DNA of 64,000 nucleotides, from positions 1 through 64,000 of the forward strand of contig JALLLT010000064.1 of assembly GCA_025266875.1 (NCBI GenBank), given 5' to 3'. How positions within the stretch are numbered: position 1 is the stretch's first letter; each line of letters opens with the position of its first letter. Under the pieces are notes generated by a model that did not search any database, was not told where the DNA came from, and saw nothing but the letters and a program-made list of their open reading frames with translations. The DNA is from Fennellomyces sp. T-0311 (lineage: Eukaryota > Mucoromycota > Mucoromycetes > Mucorales > Lichtheimiaceae). Made by a program: the position numbers and the translations under genes. This document shows positions 1-10,403 of this stretch, in pieces.

Positions 1-277
1 GACTTTTGCACAAACATTATACTCGATACACAAGGCGGAACCCCATTTCATTTCTACATTAGTAATTGCTGCATTAAGATCGTCCACATTGTGGATTTCG
101 TTAGATGGACCACTTTAACTCGGGCAAGAGACTTGGCCCAATGCCAGTCGGGAATGGCCTGTTTAGAGGCCCACCTCATGCAGCATATACTATTATTTTT
201 CTGATAAACCGAAAGTCTTTATGTTCTTGTAACAAAAGCAGCTTTAATTACTTTGGTGCTGCACCACCAATACACTC
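1..277. other. No gene seen at left edge
   Basis: AT-rich sequence before the 22 bp repeat array. Short open frames exist on both strands but none has a recognisable motif, codon pattern or splice sites that would support a gene. Confidence 0.5.
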
Positions 278-475
278 TTGTCGGAAATCGACAAGTCTGT
301 TGCCGGAAATCGACAAGTCTGTTGCCGGAAATCGACAAGTCTGTTGTCGGAAATCGACAAGTCTGTTGCCGGAAATCGACAAGTCTGTTGTCGCAAATCG
401 ATAATGCTGTTGTCGCAAATCGACAAGTCTGTTGTCGGAAATCGATAATGCTGTTGCCGGAAATCGACAATGCTG
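278..475. repeat. 22 bp tandem repeat array of nine hairpin units
   Basis: Nine consecutive 22 bp units, with consensus TTGYCGGAAATCGACAAGTCTG, fill exactly 198 bp. Units 1 to 5 are nearly identical; units 6, 8 and 9 carry a GATAATGCTG or GACAATGCTG ending, and units 6 and 7 have CGCAAAT instead of CGGAAAT. In units with a T at position 4 the core TTGTCG-GAAAT-CGACAA is an inverted repeat with a 6 bp stem and 5 nt loop, so the array is a row of small hairpins. The open frames across it are low-complexity and are not thought to be coding. Confidence 0.9.
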
Positions 476-489
476 TACTGCTATAAATT

Positions 490-1850
490 AATTTTTCCCG
501 CCTTTCCATTTTACCATTTTTCTTCTCCATTCCTTACAATGCATGGGAACATTGAAAACACGACTACTGCCTTGGAATCACTTAACCTTACGTCACAAGC
601 AATGAGTCAGACAATGAGGCTCATTGCATAGAATCAAGTGCAATTGACAGACACGTTTATGCAGCAGTATTCAATTCAGGCTGAACGCGATGCAACTGAT
701 CAACAGCATGGGATCGATCGCACACGATCGCGAACATTTATTCGCAAGCACACTGCTCAGCAAGGGCCATTGATACCGGTACGTGATTGTCACATCGTTG
801 GTCTGGTAAGGGATTCAGATTCAGCACGGAGCAAGGCGCAAGTCCAAGGCTTCCTTGGTTCTAGCTAAAAATGCGATCAAATCCCTGAGATAAAAGTTGA
901 CGACTGGCTTTGACTTGACATGGGTAAATTTACCACCAGAAAGCGACCAAACGAGAAGGATTTCGAGGCATTGGTGAGAGATTCGTTCGAGGCTGGTTGG
1001 GCTGCAAATCATCTTTCGTCCAAAAAATGGGACAACAAGTGTTATTACCGTGAGCGCAAAGCTGAAAATGCGGGTACCAGACGGTAATTAGGGGTACACA
1101 GTACGTATATGCTAGTGCAAGAAATCTCATATAGCACAGAGCAAGGCCCGAGCGAAAGGAAGACATGCACGGCGTAGACGGTCGACAACACGTCCACCTA
1201 TGGATAGCACTCCTCCACCTCAGCAAACACCAGAGCCAAATGTTCTCTGTGAAGCACCATCATCTACACTGAGAATTCCATCGTTTGAGCCTCGCATGGA
1301 TCGAATGGTATCGCCAACACAGTCAAATTTATCACCCTCATTATTCCAGCAGTCCAACTACTTGAACAAGCAGCCGCAGCCGCAGCAGATCCATGCCCCT
1401 TCCATTCAACCACAGTAACATCACAATGGCCCCGCTCAGTTTAATCAGTATCAACCTTGCTCGATGACTCCAAAAGCAACAAGCAGTAACTATTCGCGAC
1501 TCTTGCAAGCGCCATTCAGTCCAACACAGCAAATAATGCGTAACCGGTAACTTCATCATTTTTTCTGTTGATATGGAACTTTCAAGACTCGATGTGTATA
1601 ATGCCTGGATCTATATATAGCGTGTCTTCTCTTCATAGGCAAGAACCAACGTCAGTAGTGACACTTGCTTACCGCTATGCTGATATAGGCAATACCTATT
1701 TCTCTAGATGTCGCAATAGCCAATCCACGTCGCTTGATCGTGAATACTATTGCAAGCGAGTTGCTGAGAGTCTTGGCCTGCGCTGGACGGACATACCCAA
1801 ACAGCATCACCCTTCTCTCTTTTACTACTAGCACCAATTCTACCAATGCA
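490..1850 (+). pseudogene. Decayed protein-coding gene, family unknown
   Basis: Fragments with coding character lie in order on the plus strand but in different frames and separated by stops. They are a Gln/Thr-rich piece near 540-870, a charged piece near 919-1087 (rich in Lys, Arg and Trp), a Pro/Gln/Ser-rich piece from about 1200 to 1550 broken by one stop at about 1416, and a piece near 1650-1831 that ends in a Tyr-rich tail. The order is what a single disordered or regulatory protein with introns would leave after decay. I do not recognise the family. It sits between the hairpin array and the transposon, so it may be transposon cargo or simply a dead host gene. Confidence 0.4.
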
Positions 1851-2070
1851 AACGTTCAGCAGCCCGATACTTCTCAACGGTAAGGCGAAGGCGAGTATAA
1901 TTTGTAGTGGTTTTAACTAATTACCATCATGTAGTATCGCGTTGTCTCAAATAAGCCAGTAAGTGTATATAAAACGGTGTTCACCCAATGGTATTCTATT
2001 AGCTGTGTTTAGCAACCCGATCTACAACTTCTTCGGCCAATATACGAGGTAAGTATGTTTATGAATAACG

Positions 2071-2093
2071 ACAAATCGGAAAAAATGCGACAA
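2071..2093 (+). repeat. Left terminal inverted repeat of Tc1-like element
   Basis: The core AAATCGGAAAAAATGCGAC followed by AA is the inverse of the right end with one extra A in the A-run. It lies about 140 bp beyond the C-terminal end of the transposase remnant. Confidence 0.7.
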
Positions 2094-2229
2094 GATGAAA
2101 AACTGCGATATCTGGACCAATATACATCCGTTTCAAATAATAAAAAAAAAGGACATTATAGCTTACTGTATAAACTTTTGTATTTCTAGCTCTTGTTTAA
2201 AAAAATGCAAAAAAGTATAGCTGTCTATA

Positions 2230-3740
2230 TTATGCTTCGCTATACTCTACACATATCTTCACTGTCTTTTGCCAAAGGGAAAGAAGGCTACGTTCCTCAA
2301 CTTTTGCGAAAGGCTTATACAGACGATGCGCAAGCTGTATCTCGTTGTTCTCAAGGTCTGGGCTATAAGCCACTTGTTGCTTGGCAATTCCCCAGAGTCC
2401 CTCAATTGGTTGAAGTTCACAATGGTACGGAGGTGTCTTCATAATCCTGTGACCGTACTTGTGATGTGCGTGACTTTTGGATTAGTCCTTACAAGCTGTT
2501 TTTATTGGACAAAACCATGAGTATCTGCGTTACGGTGAATTATCGGATATGGGCTAAAGTACTCACTTCTTGTGGGAGTAGAAGAGTTTTCTAAGAGGTG
2601 CAAAGTACAAGGATTTTGGGGAGGGATGGTCTATTTATTGCTACCGCGGGTAGTACAAGGGTTTTGTGTATCTGGCTCGTACAAGAACTAGTAGAGTCAC
2701 GCATTGTTCAGAAATTTCAAAGTACTTCACTTGTTTGTAATGTTATGAACAGCATAACTAGCCGGATACTCATTGCGTATACTCCTGAGCTTCTCAAGCA
2801 TCATTGCCCTGGTTACGCGATTGTTTGCCTTTGGTTCTGGCATTGAAACCCGGTTGTCGATACCAATTCAGGATTTTGGTAGCATTTGCCTGTGAGGTTG
2901 GCTGGGGGTTGATCTTACGGAAATGGTATTTTGCACCATCCATATGAACATCATATTGGTCGCAAAGTCTTTCAAAGAGCTTCTCGAACAAGTTTGAGTC
3001 GAAGTTGCCATGGTAATCGTGGTAATCCGGCGTGATCTTTGCAACTTTGACACATTCTGGGAGACCAGCCCACTTCTCCGCAGTGTTTCTTGTTGCACGA
3101 CGACCACGCTTAGTGCCAGCGGATTGGATATGCCACGTCCCATTCACTGGCCAGATGAGCAAATTCTCTTCAACAATCTCGGCAACAAGATGGCTGGCCA
3201 CATTTTGTACGGCAATAGCACCGAAGATTACCAGCATTGGCTTGTGTCCCGTTTCCTTCACTGGTTCTTCGTCTGGAACAAACCATGTTTGTTTGGCATG
3301 GTGATCCAGATGGCAATAGGTTGGCCAGGCGGCGCTCGACATACTTCTGCCGATACGCCACTACTTCCTCACTATCATGCAGAATGTTTTGGCGGGCTCC
3401 TTTTCCATAACGTACACCAGCTTTCTTCATATCTTTTCTCATGACGGTAAGCCCAGGCACATCGTAACCGCTGCCAAGAAGGTGTTGTCGCATACGTTTC
3501 GCAGTGAGAGGCTGGCCACTTTTGCAATTGGTGTTGGCGAAATCGCGCATTGTCTTGACATGATCAGCATCGAGCTCTTTTTCCGGCCGACCTAATTTCT
3601 TGCAATCATCAGGTAAAATCTCGTCATTAGAATACTTGATGATGGTTCGAGCCGTTTGGTGTCCAGCTCCAAGGACGACACATAGCAGGTTCCTGAAGTC
3701 AAACTTCTTGGATAGATACCTGCTTTTTGTAGCTGCTTCT
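2230..3740 (-). pseudogene. Tc1/IS630-like transposase, DDE_3 type, broken
   Basis: Read from 3740 down, the N-terminal part shows a helix-turn-helix-like stretch (VVLGAGHQTARTII) and a Lys/Arg-rich linker. Near 3320 the frame shifts by one; across this junction the segment that should carry the first catalytic Asp, before the YCHLDHHAKQTW motif, is missing. The second catalytic Asp is visible in HMDGAKYHF near 2940. After about 2794 there is a stretch full of stops, then the C-terminal motif PPYHCELQPIEGLWG near 2400 that carries the catalytic Glu. Frameshift, internal loss and stops make this a dead copy. Superfamily assignment rests on the DGAKYH and PYHCEL-PIE motifs, which are typical of DDE_3 transposases. 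Confidence 0.8.
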
Positions 3741-3913
3741 TATATAAATAAACTCGAATGAAGGAGATCCATCCATCCCTTTAATTGGTGCTTGAGAGCG
3801 AGTTAAATCGAATGTCGACATGTTTGAGAAGTGAAATGGGTGCCAAACGAAAGCGCTACGCGTCAGGAACACGAAAATTTTCTATTAATGACAACTTTTT
3901 CAAGACGGGGTTT

Positions 3914-3933
3914 TTGTCGCATTTTTCCGATTT
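3914..3933 (-). repeat. Right terminal inverted repeat of Tc1-like element
   Basis: Read on the minus strand this is AAATCGGAAAAATGCGACAA, matching the left end except for one A in the homopolymer. It lies about 170 bp upstream of the N-terminal end of the transposase remnant. Confidence 0.7.
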
Positions 3934-4532
3934 ATCTTCACTCACCATTCCTCTCTTACCCTATAAACAATACAAAGAAAGCTATACTCATCATGACAGA
4001 ACACTCTGTCACCGAACTTCTTAACTTTGCTTTGCCGCACAAACATCGTCCCGGCTCAGATCTAATGACAAAACACTGTCACGCGTAATGTTCGAATCCT
4101 CACAATTTCTCCTTGATTGGGTTCTTTGAATTTTTTTTCCCCAGAGAATACTCTTGTTTTTTTCTTTTTTATTTTCCGTATTGTTTTTATATATATATAT
4201 TGCGCTATTAATATGCGCTAATTTCCTTACATCGATGAACGGAAGAAGAAATAAGGTCGGTTAGGTAAGGATTGCATCATAAGGTGTAAAAGACTTGTCT
4301 GGAAGACCGATTCTGAGCTAGACATAGCGTAGATAGAGCTTAAAAATGGGGGAGAGGTTGGCAGGAAAGCTAAAATGTAAAACTAGCCCTCAAGTTCATA
4401 AACTAAAGTGTAATATAATGAATGGAATATTATGATGGGCTGACATTGTGTTCTTAAACTAAAGGAAATATGGCCGAGGCCGGATAAATCGATAACACTA
4501 CGTGTCAACACATACTGAACGACACCAGAATC
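3934..4532. other. Intergenic, no gene seen
   Basis: AT-rich, with T-runs near 4130-4170 and a short (TA)n tract near 4188-4200. No coding pattern or RNA gene was found. A GTTCGAATCC string near 4089 resembles a tRNA T-loop but no cloverleaf can be built around it. Confidence 0.5.
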
Positions 4533-5576
4533 ATGGAAATTGTTGTAGCTGGTATCATAGGTAATTGTGCAGCATTGAAAAGTCTTCGTTCCAGTAACTT
4601 ACGAAATGTGCTCGAAGGCAATGACGGGCTCAACAAGTACACAGTAGCACCGTGTGAATGGATAGATGGTCGCAGATCGGACGTATTATATGTTCCCAAA
4701 ACCAATGGCCGAGACCTCCCCCCAGTACTCATCGAAGCGCAGCACACGATGGACATGCCTTTCATCAAGAGAGTGGTCAAGTACTGCTCGCATATATACG
4801 ACAAGTACCACATGGAACCAATCGCCGTAACACTATGCATACGCGAAATGCGCACTGAGGTTCAAGAATTACTCTCAGCAACGAAAAAGCCATTTCTTAT
4901 GCAACTTCGAAGCGATTTTTGGGCCAAAGCACATTTCGTGCTAAGCAGCAATACTATTGCAAACTCGCTCAGCGATAGCCCTTTGGACCCTTTAGTAGCA
5001 TTGATGTACGTCTTCACCCGACAAGAAACGTCACTGCTTTCGCTGGAACACTGAACTGATCCGACGGTACAAATGGTGTACGTAATTGCGAAAACGGCTC
5101 TTGACCATGAAGTACGCAAAGAGGAAGCCACTGTCGACGTGTTGGTGGATGTCTGCAAACACTTACGTCAGCAGCTTGACCGTACAAGGATGGCGCTAGA
5201 TCAGGATGGTGGCGACCAGAAACGCGCGAGAACCTATTTGGCAGATGGCATAGAGTACGCAGATCTATGCATCAACAAGTATACCCGAGAAGAGCCGTCC
5301 ACATCCACAATGCCATTGCCGCCCGTATTACCCGAAGGAGTTAGTTCAGCCAGATCCAGGGAAGCTGCAAAGACCCCGTTGCGAGCAGTTGATGGACCAC
5401 AACAGCTATCAGATATGGAGTGGGCAACGAACTATGTCCAAGAGAAGAAGAATGGCAAAAAAAGGATGAACTGGTCTGTGTGCTTCGAGGAAGGGCAGAA
5501 ACTTGGATACTTCAAAGCATTTTCAAATGCGACCAGCTTGAAAAGCACATTTAACGCAAAAAAGAACCGTAAATAG
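4533..5576 (+). pseudogene. PD-(D/E)XK nuclease-like protein, split by an in-frame stop
   Basis: One reading frame runs from the ATG at 4533 to 5576, broken only by a TGA at 5052-5054, giving parts of 173 and 167 residues. The first half has GRRSDVLYV followed about 15 residues later by VLIEAQHTMD, the D-x(n)-E-x-Q core of PD-(D/E)XK enzymes such as Rpn/YhgA-type nucleases. An amphipathic segment (FIKRVVKYCSHIYDKY) follows the core. The second half is charged, helical and Lys-rich at the C terminus. Such proteins are often multi-copy in Mucoromycota genomes, which is recollection, not a search result. The stop could be a recent mutation, or part of an intron I could not define; no good splice pair removes it. 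A missing upstream exon is possible. Confidence 0.55.
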
Positions 5577-7960
5577 TCCATCGCTTACCATCACCCGTCA
5601 TTTGTATATATTCTCTCTTTAGTAAAATATGTTTTATTTGGTGCCAAATGCAATAACCGAAATATGACCCTGCGTAATCGGCATGTGGGTGACTAGTCGA
5701 TACAATGAGTATTGAGGGAGTATATTCCTTTTACACATACTATCGAGAAAAGTGATGGTAGTTACTGGGGACACAGAAAAACGAAAATTCAGAATATAGA
5801 AGTCTAACAGAGTTTCTTCACAGAGCTTATTGCAAGAGCAGGCACGGAAACCGGAAAACTTAAAGTGGAACTGGGACTAGCAGATGAAGGAACCACGACC
5901 TCCCTTGCCTTCCTCCACAAATAATCCTCCTCCAATCCTGCTTACTTTTTAATAAAAGTTGCAAAAACCTATGACCTTTCGCACTTTCGCATCAGCTCAT
6001 TGCAACTATTTTAATGGCCTATTTAAATGCGGTGGTCGTCGACTGTGGTATCGTTTAACGAGAAAAGGTTTTCAAACGACGAGACCAAAATATGCATATT
6101 GTTTTATAATGAAAATTACTTTGACACAGCAGCACATATAGGGAAGGTATTAGCTATAACTGCTACTCAAGTATGCAAAGCAATCCAGACTTACGTTGCC
6201 AGCAGTTCGTCCTGACGGGAGCGGTGTTTTCTGCTATAACTTCTGTGAAAACTTTACACAGTGGTAATTGATGGTAACTTATCATTGCTTATGAACAAAT
6301 CTCCGCCGAATCAACGCTACTTCATATCCAATCAATCGCATCCATATAAGCGCTAGAAATATCTGATTTCAGTAACAGAAAATCAAAAGTATACTTTATA
6401 CCAACTTACCATAAGCAAATGGAACAGATGATCAGATATAGCATAGTAGCGTTGCATACAGCGGAAAAATGTTCTTCAATAAGTATCATATTCTCCAAAG
6501 CTTCGTTAAAGTCACCTACCAAGTAAGAATGGTTGATGCTTCTGCCCGAAGGCCACACCAACCACAATCGCCAACTATGTTGCTACCTGTACCGTGGCAA
6601 GACACAGCACTTTTTAGGTTCGTACGTTGCCCTACCATCAGGACAGCAACGGCGAAGAAAAGATGCTTAATAAAAAAAAAAACTGGAAGTACAACTGTCG
6701 TCAGCTATGCAACACCGTGTATTGGTGCCCAACCGCGACTTACTATGTGTGCCAAGGAATCTTGAAAATCGTTGTGGACGTTTTCGTCACTATAAACGTT
6801 ATATATAAGATTGATATACTCTAGAATTGACATAAAATACATACAGCTCATTTTTACGAAAAAGTCCAAGGAGCAAAGGTGCTTTGGCCAAGCTGCATAT
6901 TTATACCTGACTACGGGTAAATTAATCCCGTGATTCATTGTTAAAACTGTTCCATTAATAAAAGATTTTCAAGCGAAACGGAAGCACACGATGATATATT
7001 ACAACAAAAACGGACACCGTGCCATAAATAAATGCTGATGCGACTACGTACATTCATCCAGAACACAGCTCCATCCATCGCATTGCGTCAACAGCTGCAT
7101 GATAAGCAAGTTATTGATAATTGGAAGTAGGATACTGACGACACGGCATGGCATTTGACTCTTCTCAGCTGTTTAAACAAGTGTTGATTTAGCGGATAAT
7201 TGTTCGTAAATAAAGATACTTTATGTACTGCTCGCCTTATCACGTATGATAACACGCGCTTCATATTATAACTGCCAAGTCCTACTTAACTACTACCGCT
7301 TCTTCTATTACCTCCATAATAGATTATTGAATTTGGGTTTTCAGCAGCAAAATGCTTATCAACAGAATTTTTTAGCTGAAAAGCACTCTACTCACAGTGT
7401 ATAAGAAGGTAAATCATGACTATCGGCGAGACGCGCTGTGTTGATTTAGACACAGATGTCAAATACCAACAAGACAGGGTCTCCGCCCTCTGCAAGATAC
7501 CACGCTTGAGATTGGATGTGAGTCCCACAGTCATCTTTTACCGATAAAGTATGTTGTTTCATTTAGGCCAAAGACTCAGTAGCAAGATACCTCCTGTATA
7601 TATATCGATAGGGATCATAAACTGCAATCTTTCATGAATCACGTGCAAGAATGTTTGACAGTGCTTAACATGGAGCAATCACCGTTCCAAAAAAAATACT
7701 GGTATTATGGCCAAAGCCTAAACTCTACTTCTTGGGCTGTCACAATTGCTCGCTGGCACTGACCCTGACCGCAAATTACTTCATATAACCCGGGCACATT
7801 GCTGCTCTGACAAATTTCTATAAAAAGGGATTTTGCTGTTGCCATTCATTCCCAATGACGCATATCGTTACCATCGTCATAAACTGGATTGTTATGGTCA
7901 CTGGTTCATTTGTGTAACGCACAAGGTTGTTGATCCGTAAGAAGAGACACAGAAAATGGT
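5577..7960. other. 2.4 kb intergenic region, no secure gene
   Basis: Mostly AT-rich with many stops in all frames. Around 6630-6790 a short frame shows Cys-rich spacing (NCRQLCNTVYWCP...YYVCQG) that could be a relic zinc-binding domain of a mobile element, but it is too short to name. Nothing else was recognised. Confidence 0.4.
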
Positions 7961-8611
7961 TTGACTTTTCTTTTTCTTCCGCACTTCACTATGATTTTCG
8001 AAATCGCCATCCAATTGCTCACTGCCATATTCGTTACCCATCTTATATTCCTTTCGCTGCTTGGCTTCCTTGTCGGGCTTCTACTGCCTTTCGCTCTGCC
8101 ACTGCTCGCCACCAGGGGTATTATTTCCGTTGCTTTGCATTTTTGGCGTCTTGTTCCACGCGGTTGGTTTGCGAGACGTTCTGCCGCATATTGCGATGAA
8201 CCCTCTCCCACGACTCCCATTTTGCCTGCCGAGGAACTACCTGAATATGATCCTGCTTTTCCACCCGTTCAGCCTCCTATCAGTCCTGTGCTTGAGCCTG
8301 CACTCTCTTTGAATGACATTCAACTCGAAATCAGACATTATGGACTTGAGGAATCACCATTTCTGAAATCGCTTATGTCTTCGACGCCCCCAAGTTTTTC
8401 CCACTGCACCTCTCCTTCTGCGCCGTCGACATTTACATTGGAACAATACGATGCTTACAGTTCCCCTCGTCAGCTGCCCAAGAACAAAAAGCGTGTCCGC
8501 TTCCTTCTCCCCAGTGGCCGAGACGATAACGATGATGCTTCAACAACGAGGCCACAACGTCCCCGCAAGAGCAAACGGAGGTCTTCTACTCGCCGTTTTG
8601 GGTCCGATTAG
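7961..8611 (+). CDS. Small membrane protein with a PP1-docking-like motif
   Basis: A single 216-residue open frame; ATGs at 7961 and 7991 are both possible starts. The N-terminal third (residues about 1-65) is strongly hydrophobic, with an Ile/Leu-rich segment followed by a second Leu/Ala/Pro-rich segment, suggesting two membrane passes or an anchor hairpin. The rest is a soluble tail rich in Pro, Ser and acidic residues. Near the end is KNKKRVRFLL, which fits the RVxF consensus for binding protein phosphatase 1, followed by a basic Ser/Arg-rich C terminus. It may be an organelle-anchored PP1 targeting subunit, but that is inference from a short motif. A consensus splice donor, GTAAGT, begins at the G of the TAG stop (see findings). 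I do not recognise a family. Confidence 0.6.
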   Translation: MTFLFLPHFTMIFEIAIQLLTAIFVTHLIFLSLLGFLVGLLLPFALPLLATRGIISVALHFWRLVPRGWFARRSAAYCDEPSPTTPILPAEELPEYDPAFPPVQPPISPVLEPALSLNDIQLEIRHYGLEESPFLKSLMSSTPPSFSHCTSPSAPSTFTLEQYDAYSSPRQLPKNKKRVRFLLPSGRDDNDDASTTRPQRPRKSKRRSSTRRFGSD

Positions 8612-9761
8612 TAAGTATTGCCGTGTAAGACATTAAAGATTGCGAGGCAGATTTACTGATCTTTTTCTACAGATCAAGAACTTCTAATATTATGAAATAC
8701 TTCCATACTCAAATGTACCACCCGCCAGTACTCTATTGTACAGAAAAAAAGCCATGAAGCCTCATACGAATATGAAAAGGCGGACTCTACGATGAAGCAG
8801 ACCGGATGGAAAAAAAAACTACGATACGATCTCAAAAGTTGTAACTTAACTCGAGATTTAAAAAGTGCAAAGACAAGTGCCGAATATATCTACCAGAAGG
8901 CATGGAATGACGCTGACGAATACACATCCTGGGGCTCTTTCACGACATAGCAGGTAAGAAGGCTCCAAGTATTAGTTTCACCATAGCTTTAGAATGTAAA
9001 ATAACCGATTGTCAAACAGACCGGGTGACGACGACATACACGTACCACTCCAGATTCCTCTGCCGCTGCTGCCAAAAAAGCAAATATCTCTAGAACAATG
9101 CAAGAGACAAATCATAACGATTGGAGTGCATATATCATCAAACGATGCATATCGGACATTCCACCTTTTTCGATTTTATCCAGTGCGTCCAAGCAACAAC
9201 CGAAAATTGACGTACGTTTCCTCAACATCCCCTTCATTCACCAGCCTTCGCCCTTGGAAAGAAGTGCTGGACACAAGCCATGATCACAGCAGTACTCTAA
9301 TATGGTATTTTACCATTGCCGGTAAGTTCAGCATATCTCTCACATCATGATATATAACTTATCATCACTATAGCTTGACCGCAAGTAATCAAATTATAGC
9401 GGTTCAATTATTCAGCAACACTCCAACCCAGAAAAAAAGGTACTCATACACCCTTTCAAACAACACAGTATACTTTCTGAAATATCAGCGAATAACGAAA
9501 GGAAGTCGAGGAGCTACATGCAGGGCGTATACATAAACAGTTTTTTTTTCAACATAGGCAACAAGAACTTGAAGCGCATTTAACAAAAGTATGTTCACAT
9601 CGCTCAATCCACTGGCGGATGAAGGTTTACTGTCAACGGAGAAATAAATGTAATTCTAATTTCTCTGTACGTAGGAAGGTTGTATACTACCGACGAATGA
9701 CTTCGAATCTGAACGTATGACTGTTGTCAGTCATCTTGTCTCGGTATGGAAATATGGAGAG
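8612..9761. other. Intergenic with two coding-like fragments
   Basis: A 52-codon frame at 8792-8950 (Lys-rich, Tyr/Trp-containing) and a 61-codon frame at 9098-9283 (contains NHNDWSAYIIKRC) have protein-like composition. A GTAAG donor follows the first at about 8954. I could not join them into one clean gene, so they are left as possible remnants. The rest shows nothing. Confidence 0.3.
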
Positions 9762-9770
9762 TATAAAAAG
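9762..9770 (+). promoter_or_regulatory. TATA box of secreted-family gene A
   Basis: TATAAAAAG lies 55 nt before the ATG at 9817. The same element occurs at the same distance before the two paralogues downstream. Confidence 0.6.
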
Positions 9771-9816
9771 TCAGCGCATATGGCACCTGAATCGATACAG
9801 TTCCACTGACAACACT

Positions 9817-10403
9817 ATGCGTTTCTTGTCTCTTTTACCGGTTGCTTTCGCCACACTACCGCATTACGCATATGGTTATTGCGTCTATAACAAACATAGC
9901 GACGACACGCACTTGAGAGCTCGACAGTATAAGTTCAACTTCGACTTTATAAGGTAGGCAATATCTCTATAGCGAAAGGAATTTTTATTGTCATGCGCTC
10001 ATAAAATTATAGCTTTTTTGACAAACAGATCTATCCTCCCGATGGAAAGGAGTGCTGTCCTTACACCAGCTCTGACTGCAGCCCAAATGTTGAAGACCCG
10101 AACACTGTGATCAAACTTTACGTGAGTCCCAGCTGCCGTAGTGTTAAAAAATATTTAAAAGCGCACTTAAATTATTATAAATAGATCAACCGCATCAACA
10201 ATGTAGAACTCGATCATTTTTCTGTCACGCTTCCTGCTGGAGGCTGGGTTGTAGTGGACGGTGACAAAGTAAAACACGCGGTAACGGTTAGATGGCCAGA
10301 CGGAAGGAACTATGATGAGACAGTCATTGAATATGATGCAAGTTGGATGGCTAGGGCAAGCGAGTGGAATACAATGAGCCTTGAATCTTCAGGTCAAAAA
10401 TAA
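9817..10403 (+). CDS. Small secreted cysteine protein, tandem family member A
   Basis: Three exons: 9817-9953, 10013-10121 and 10185-10403; introns 59 and 63 nt, both GT-AG, phases 2 and 0; 154 residues. Residues 1-20 form a clear signal peptide (hydrophobic core LLPVAFATL, ending YAYG). The mature protein starts YCVYNKHSDD and has four Cys: one at the N terminus, the pair in KECCPYT, and one in SDCSPN. Exon 3 encodes a beta-rich part with GGWVVVDGDKV and VRWPDGRNYDE. The gene is the first of three paralogues in the same orientation with matching intron positions and phases. Role unknown: a secreted effector, surface or stress protein would fit the size and Cys pairing, but this is inference. 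The model is strengthened by all three copies preserving exon boundaries. Confidence 0.8.

Larger units (their letters stand above)
2071..3933 (-). mobile_element. Degenerate Tc1/IS630-like DNA transposon
   Basis: A 1.86 kb unit bounded by imperfect terminal inverted repeats (2071-2093 and 3914-3933) that enclose the remains of one transposase on the minus strand. Repeat ends, element size and DDE-type transposase remains fit a Tc1/mariner/IS630 superfamily element. No clear TA target duplication could be seen at the ends, possibly because the flanks have drifted. The element is inactive because the transposase has lost part of its catalytic core. Confidence 0.7.

Noticed and set aside
278..475. 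CRISPR array
   Set aside because: Units follow each other with no spacers, and the genes around are eukaryotic; it is a plain tandem repeat.
3010..3444. Open frame of 144 codons on the plus strand
   Set aside because: Opposite strand of the transposase remnant, which has DDE_3 motifs.
4060..4110. tRNA-like T-loop GTTCGAATCC
   Set aside because: No acceptor stem, D-arm or anticodon arm can be paired around it.
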